Assembly: GCA_023419055.1 (NCBI GenBank)
Contig: JAEZYO010000561.1
Coordinates: forward strand, 1-8,163
DNA from: Pseudomonadota bacterium
GTDB lineage: Bacteria; Myxococcota; Polyangia; Polyangiales; Polyangiaceae
Direction of reading: 5' to 3'
Length of the DNA: 8,163 nt
Below are positions 6,459-8,163 of the stretch, in pieces. Made by a program: the position numbers and the translations under genes. Each line of letters opens with the position of its first letter. Position 1 is the stretch's first letter. Under the pieces are notes generated by a model. The model did not search any database. It was not told the origin of the DNA and was given only the letters and a program-made list of their open reading frames with translations.

Positions 6459-6655
6459 GTCGGCGCGTGCGAATCGGGGCTTATCGCGGCGCTGGCTCGG
6501 TCCGTTTGGGATACGTGGACTCTCGCAAGCACTACTCGGAGGAGCGCATCACGAGCGACGTGCTGCGCGCCGCGGAGCGGTCGACGCTTGTGCTCGTGAC
6601 TCTCGGCGAGCTAGCGTTCGCGGCGGAGTCCGGTGCCGAGCGCGACAGCGAGTAG
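6455..6655 (+). CDS. Small hypothetical protein, 66 aa, translationally coupled
   Basis: A GTG at 6455 overlaps the upstream stop as GTGA and opens a 66-codon frame ending at 6655, filling most of the gap before the kinase gene. Third positions are mostly G or C, as in the neighbouring genes, which supports real coding. The product is basic at the N-terminus (MSRRVRIGAYRG), has one short hydrophobic segment (STLVLVTLGELAF, about 43-55), and an acidic tail. The segment is too short and interrupted for a confident membrane helix. I do not recognise a family. It could be a small partner of the flanking sensor or kinase, or a remnant. The overlapping start argues for coupled translation with the upstream gene. 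Confidence 0.45.
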   Translation: MSRRVRIGAYRGAGSVRLGYVDSRKHYSEERITSDVLRAAERSTLVLVTLGELAFAAESGAERDSE

Positions 6656-6679
6656 CCGCCGCTCATCGACTAGGAACGC

Positions 6680-7312
6680 ATGCAGCCTCACTTCCAGAAG
6701 GTCCTGCTCGTGCTGCAGAAGTACATCTCGCCGGTGAACGCGCGCGCCCTCCTGGTGCGCGCGCTCGAGGAGCACGGGCTCTCGGCGGAGACCGCGTCGC
6801 GCGCCGACATGCGTCGTTGCAGCGCGGCGCTCAGGCGCGGGGTCTCGCTGTTCGTCGAGCCGGGGCGCAGGCGCGAGGCGCTGCTCGAGGTCAGCGAGGC
6901 CTGCGGCTCGGATTCGTTGCGCCCGGACGCGTGCGCGCTCGAGATCACCGCTGAGTCGGACATCGGGAGGGCGCGCGCCGAGGCCCGTCGCATTTGCGAC
7001 TCCATCGGGACGACCGCGTTCGTGATGCAAAAGGTCGCGACGATCGTCAGCGAGCTTGCGCGCAACATGGTGCTCTACGCGAACGGCGGGCAAGTCGAGA
7101 TCGTGCCGATGCAATCAGGCTCGAAGCGGGTGCTGGTGCGCGCCATGGATAGAGGGCCGGGTATTCCGAACCTCGAGGAGATCATGTCGGGTCGCTACAA
7201 GAGCAAGACGGGGATGGGGCGCGGCCTGCTCGGCACCAAGCGGCTCGCCGACAAGTTCGACATTTCGAGCGACGTGACCGGTACGCGCGTCACGGTCGAG
7301 GTGGCGGTTTGA
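6680..7312 (+). CDS. rsbT: RsbT-type anti-sigma serine kinase with N-terminal extension
   Basis: The C-terminal half of this 210-residue protein is a GHKL/HATPase domain of the RsbT/RsbW type: N-box SELARN (124-129) with N129 for Mg-ATP, G1 box DRGPGIP (157-163), and G2 box GMGRGLLG (178-185). The order and wording closely match RsbT. RsbT binds ATP and phosphorylates a serine on the STAS protein RsbS; once released it activates a downstream partner. The first ~85 residues are not part of classic RsbT, which is about 133 residues long. They look helical (PHFQKVLLVLQKYISP at 3-18) and include GVSLFVEPG (54-62). This domain may bind a signal or a partner. AGGA (6672-6675) lies four bases before the ATG. 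The stop overlaps the TTG start of the phosphatase gene. The gene symbol marks the family, not a proven orthologue. Confidence 0.88.
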   Translation: MQPHFQKVLLVLQKYISPVNARALLVRALEEHGLSAETASRADMRRCSAALRRGVSLFVEPGRRREALLEVSEACGSDSLRPDACALEITAESDIGRARAEARRICDSIGTTAFVMQKVATIVSELARNMVLYANGGQVEIVPMQSGSKRVLVRAMDRGPGIPNLEEIMSGRYKSKTGMGRGLLGTKRLADKFDISSDVTGTRVTVEVAV

Positions 7313-7872
7313 AGGTCGACGGGTTCCAGGTGTCCATGCCCAAGGCGGGGGAGGTCGCGAACGGAGATCGCGCGGTCTTGCGCGTCGAGGGTGACACCGC
7401 GCTGCTCGCCGTCATCGACGGGCTCGGCCACGGCAAGGACGCGGCGGAGGTCGCGATCACCGCCGCGCGCTTGCTCGGCTCGGTGCCGCTCGAGACCTCG
7501 ACGCTCGACATCATGCATCAGGTCCACGCCAAGCTCGCCGGCACGCGGGGCGCCGCGGGCACGGTGTGCGTGCTCCGAGAGCGCGTGATCGAGGCTTGCG
7601 CGGTCGGGAACGTCGAGGTCCGCTCGCAGGAGGTGAGGCTGCCGCTCGTGTTCTCCGCGGGGGTGCTCGGCTCGCAGGTGAGGAAGTTTCACGTGTGCGA
7701 GGCGCGCGTCGTGGGGCGCGCCCGCTTCGTGCTGTTCTCGGACGGGATCTCGTCGCGCACGCCGCTCGAGGATTATCGTCGGCTCGACCCGCGCTTGGCC
7801 TGCGAAGCGATCTTTAGGAAGCACCGGCGCTCGGAAGACGACGCCACGGTGTTGGTAGTGGACGTGGAGTGA
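7309..7872 (+). CDS. rsbX: RsbX-type PP2C-like serine phosphatase
   Basis: This 187-residue compact PP2C/SpoIIE-type phosphatase has the metal-binding aspartates of the family: GD20, D37 in DGLGHG (37-42), D145 in SDG (144-146), and D177/D178 in EDDATV (176-181). The small size and the absence of PAS, GAF or HAMP domains fit RsbX, which removes phosphate from RsbS/RsbR-type STAS proteins and resets the switch. The start is an unusual TTG overlapping the kinase stop (TTGA, 7309-7312), so translation is almost certainly coupled to the kinase. I see no in-frame ATG near the N-terminus that would keep the first strands (MKVDGFQVSMPKAG). It sits between the kinase and the STAS substrate genes. Family call strong; exact substrate inferred from neighbours. 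Confidence 0.9.
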   Translation: MKVDGFQVSMPKAGEVANGDRAVLRVEGDTALLAVIDGLGHGKDAAEVAITAARLLGSVPLETSTLDIMHQVHAKLAGTRGAAGTVCVLRERVIEACAVGNVEVRSQEVRLPLVFSAGVLGSQVRKFHVCEARVVGRARFVLFSDGISSRTPLEDYRRLDPRLACEAIFRKHRRSEDDATVLVVDVE

Positions 7873-7875
7873 AGG

Positions 7876-8163
7876 ATGGATGACGGTTACAATCGCATAC
7901 CGATCATAGGGTTCTGGGATCTGCTGTTGGTCCCGCTGCAAGGTGACATGACCGACGATCTCGCGGGCCGTCTGGTCTCGGAGGTCCTCGATCGCGTTCA
8001 CCGGGACGGATCTTCGGGGCTGATCATCGACATCACCGGCCTCTGGCTCGTGGACAGTCACTTGTGCGCCGTGCTCTCCCAGCTCGCCGCAGCCGCTTCC
8101 CTGATGGGAGCGAGCACGATCATCTCCGGGATGAAGCCGGAGATCGCGATGGCGCTCGAGACC
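7876..8163 (+). CDS. rsbS: RsbS-type STAS anti-sigma factor antagonist, 3'-truncated
   Basis: The frame stays open to the window edge; 96 residues are visible, most of a STAS domain. The opening RIPIIGFWDLLLVPLQG (7-23) and the core IDITGLWLVDSHL (51-63) match RsbS and RsbR-tail STAS proteins. S61, directly after D60, is at the phosphorylation site used by RsbT. The start lies three bases after the phosphatase stop, with GGAG (7866-7869) six bases upstream. In stressosome systems the unphosphorylated protein holds RsbT; phosphorylation releases it, and RsbX reverses this. Here the substrate follows its kinase and phosphatase, the reverse of the usual R-S-T-X order, so another RsbT-like gene may lie downstream. 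With no N-terminal sensor domain it resembles RsbS more than RsbR. Confidence 0.9.
   Translation, partial: MDDGYNRIPIIGFWDLLLVPLQGDMTDDLAGRLVSEVLDRVHRDGSSGLIIDITGLWLVDSHLCAVLSQLAAAASLMGASTIISGMKPEIAMALET

Noticed and set aside
1..8163. tRNA, rRNA, CRISPR array, insertion sequence or transposase
   Set aside because: I saw no regularly spaced repeats, no transposase-like protein and no structural RNA signature on reading through the window.

Overview
This is a GC-rich bacterial window with strongly G/C-biased third codon positions. It holds ten protein-coding genes, all on the + strand, the first and last cut by the window edges. The rsbT/rsbX/rsbS-type partner-switching genes, a small sensor-like protein of a kind I associate with myxobacteria, and the general gene style suggest a myxobacterium (Myxococcota) or a close relative. 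That assignment is inference from family recognition, not a database result. I see no rRNA, tRNA, CRISPR array or mobile element.

Region 1 (1-5369) is a compact five-gene operon that looks like a small biosynthetic pathway acting on an aromatic amino acid or amine. In order it encodes: (a) a cupin / haem-oxygenase-like diiron oxidase (HDO) fusion, 5'-truncated by the window; (b) a pterin-dependent aromatic amino acid hydroxylase with a complete iron site; (c) a class I SAM methyltransferase overlapping (b) by 8 bp; (d) a second cupin-HDO fusion, paralogous to (a); (e) a cytoplasmic gamma-glutamyltransferase-family Ntn hydrolase. Gaps are 53, -8, 32 and 17 bp, so co-transcription is likely. 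The striking point is that the two fusions have decayed in complementary ways. The first keeps the HDO metal ligands (E..H, E, H-x3-D-x2-H) but lacks the usual cupin ligands. The second keeps the cupin ligands (HxH plus a later H) but has lost the H-x3-D-x2-H ligands of the HDO domain. They may work as a pair, each supplying one active metal centre. I know of no characterised pathway with this exact set. The nearest comparisons are SznF/SznE of streptozotocin biosynthesis (HDO plus cupin in one chain, with a methyltransferase) and the 4-alkylproline pathways (tyrosine hydroxylation, ring cleavage, methyltransferase, GGT-like LmbA).

Region 2 (5370-5870) is about 500 bp without a convincing gene. 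It separates the two operons and holds a small GC hairpin just after the first operon, a perfect 12-bp palindrome in a locally AT-rich patch, and several inverted repeats ahead of the next operon.

Region 3 (5871-8163) is a signalling operon: a sensor-like protein with a WYP motif, a 66-aa small protein whose GTG start overlaps the previous stop, an RsbT-type anti-sigma serine kinase with an extra N-terminal domain, an RsbX-type PP2C phosphatase, and an RsbS-type STAS antagonist that runs off the window. This is the core of a stressosome-like phosphorylation switch (kinase, phosphatase, STAS substrate). No direct link to the biosynthetic operon is visible beyond adjacency and orientation.
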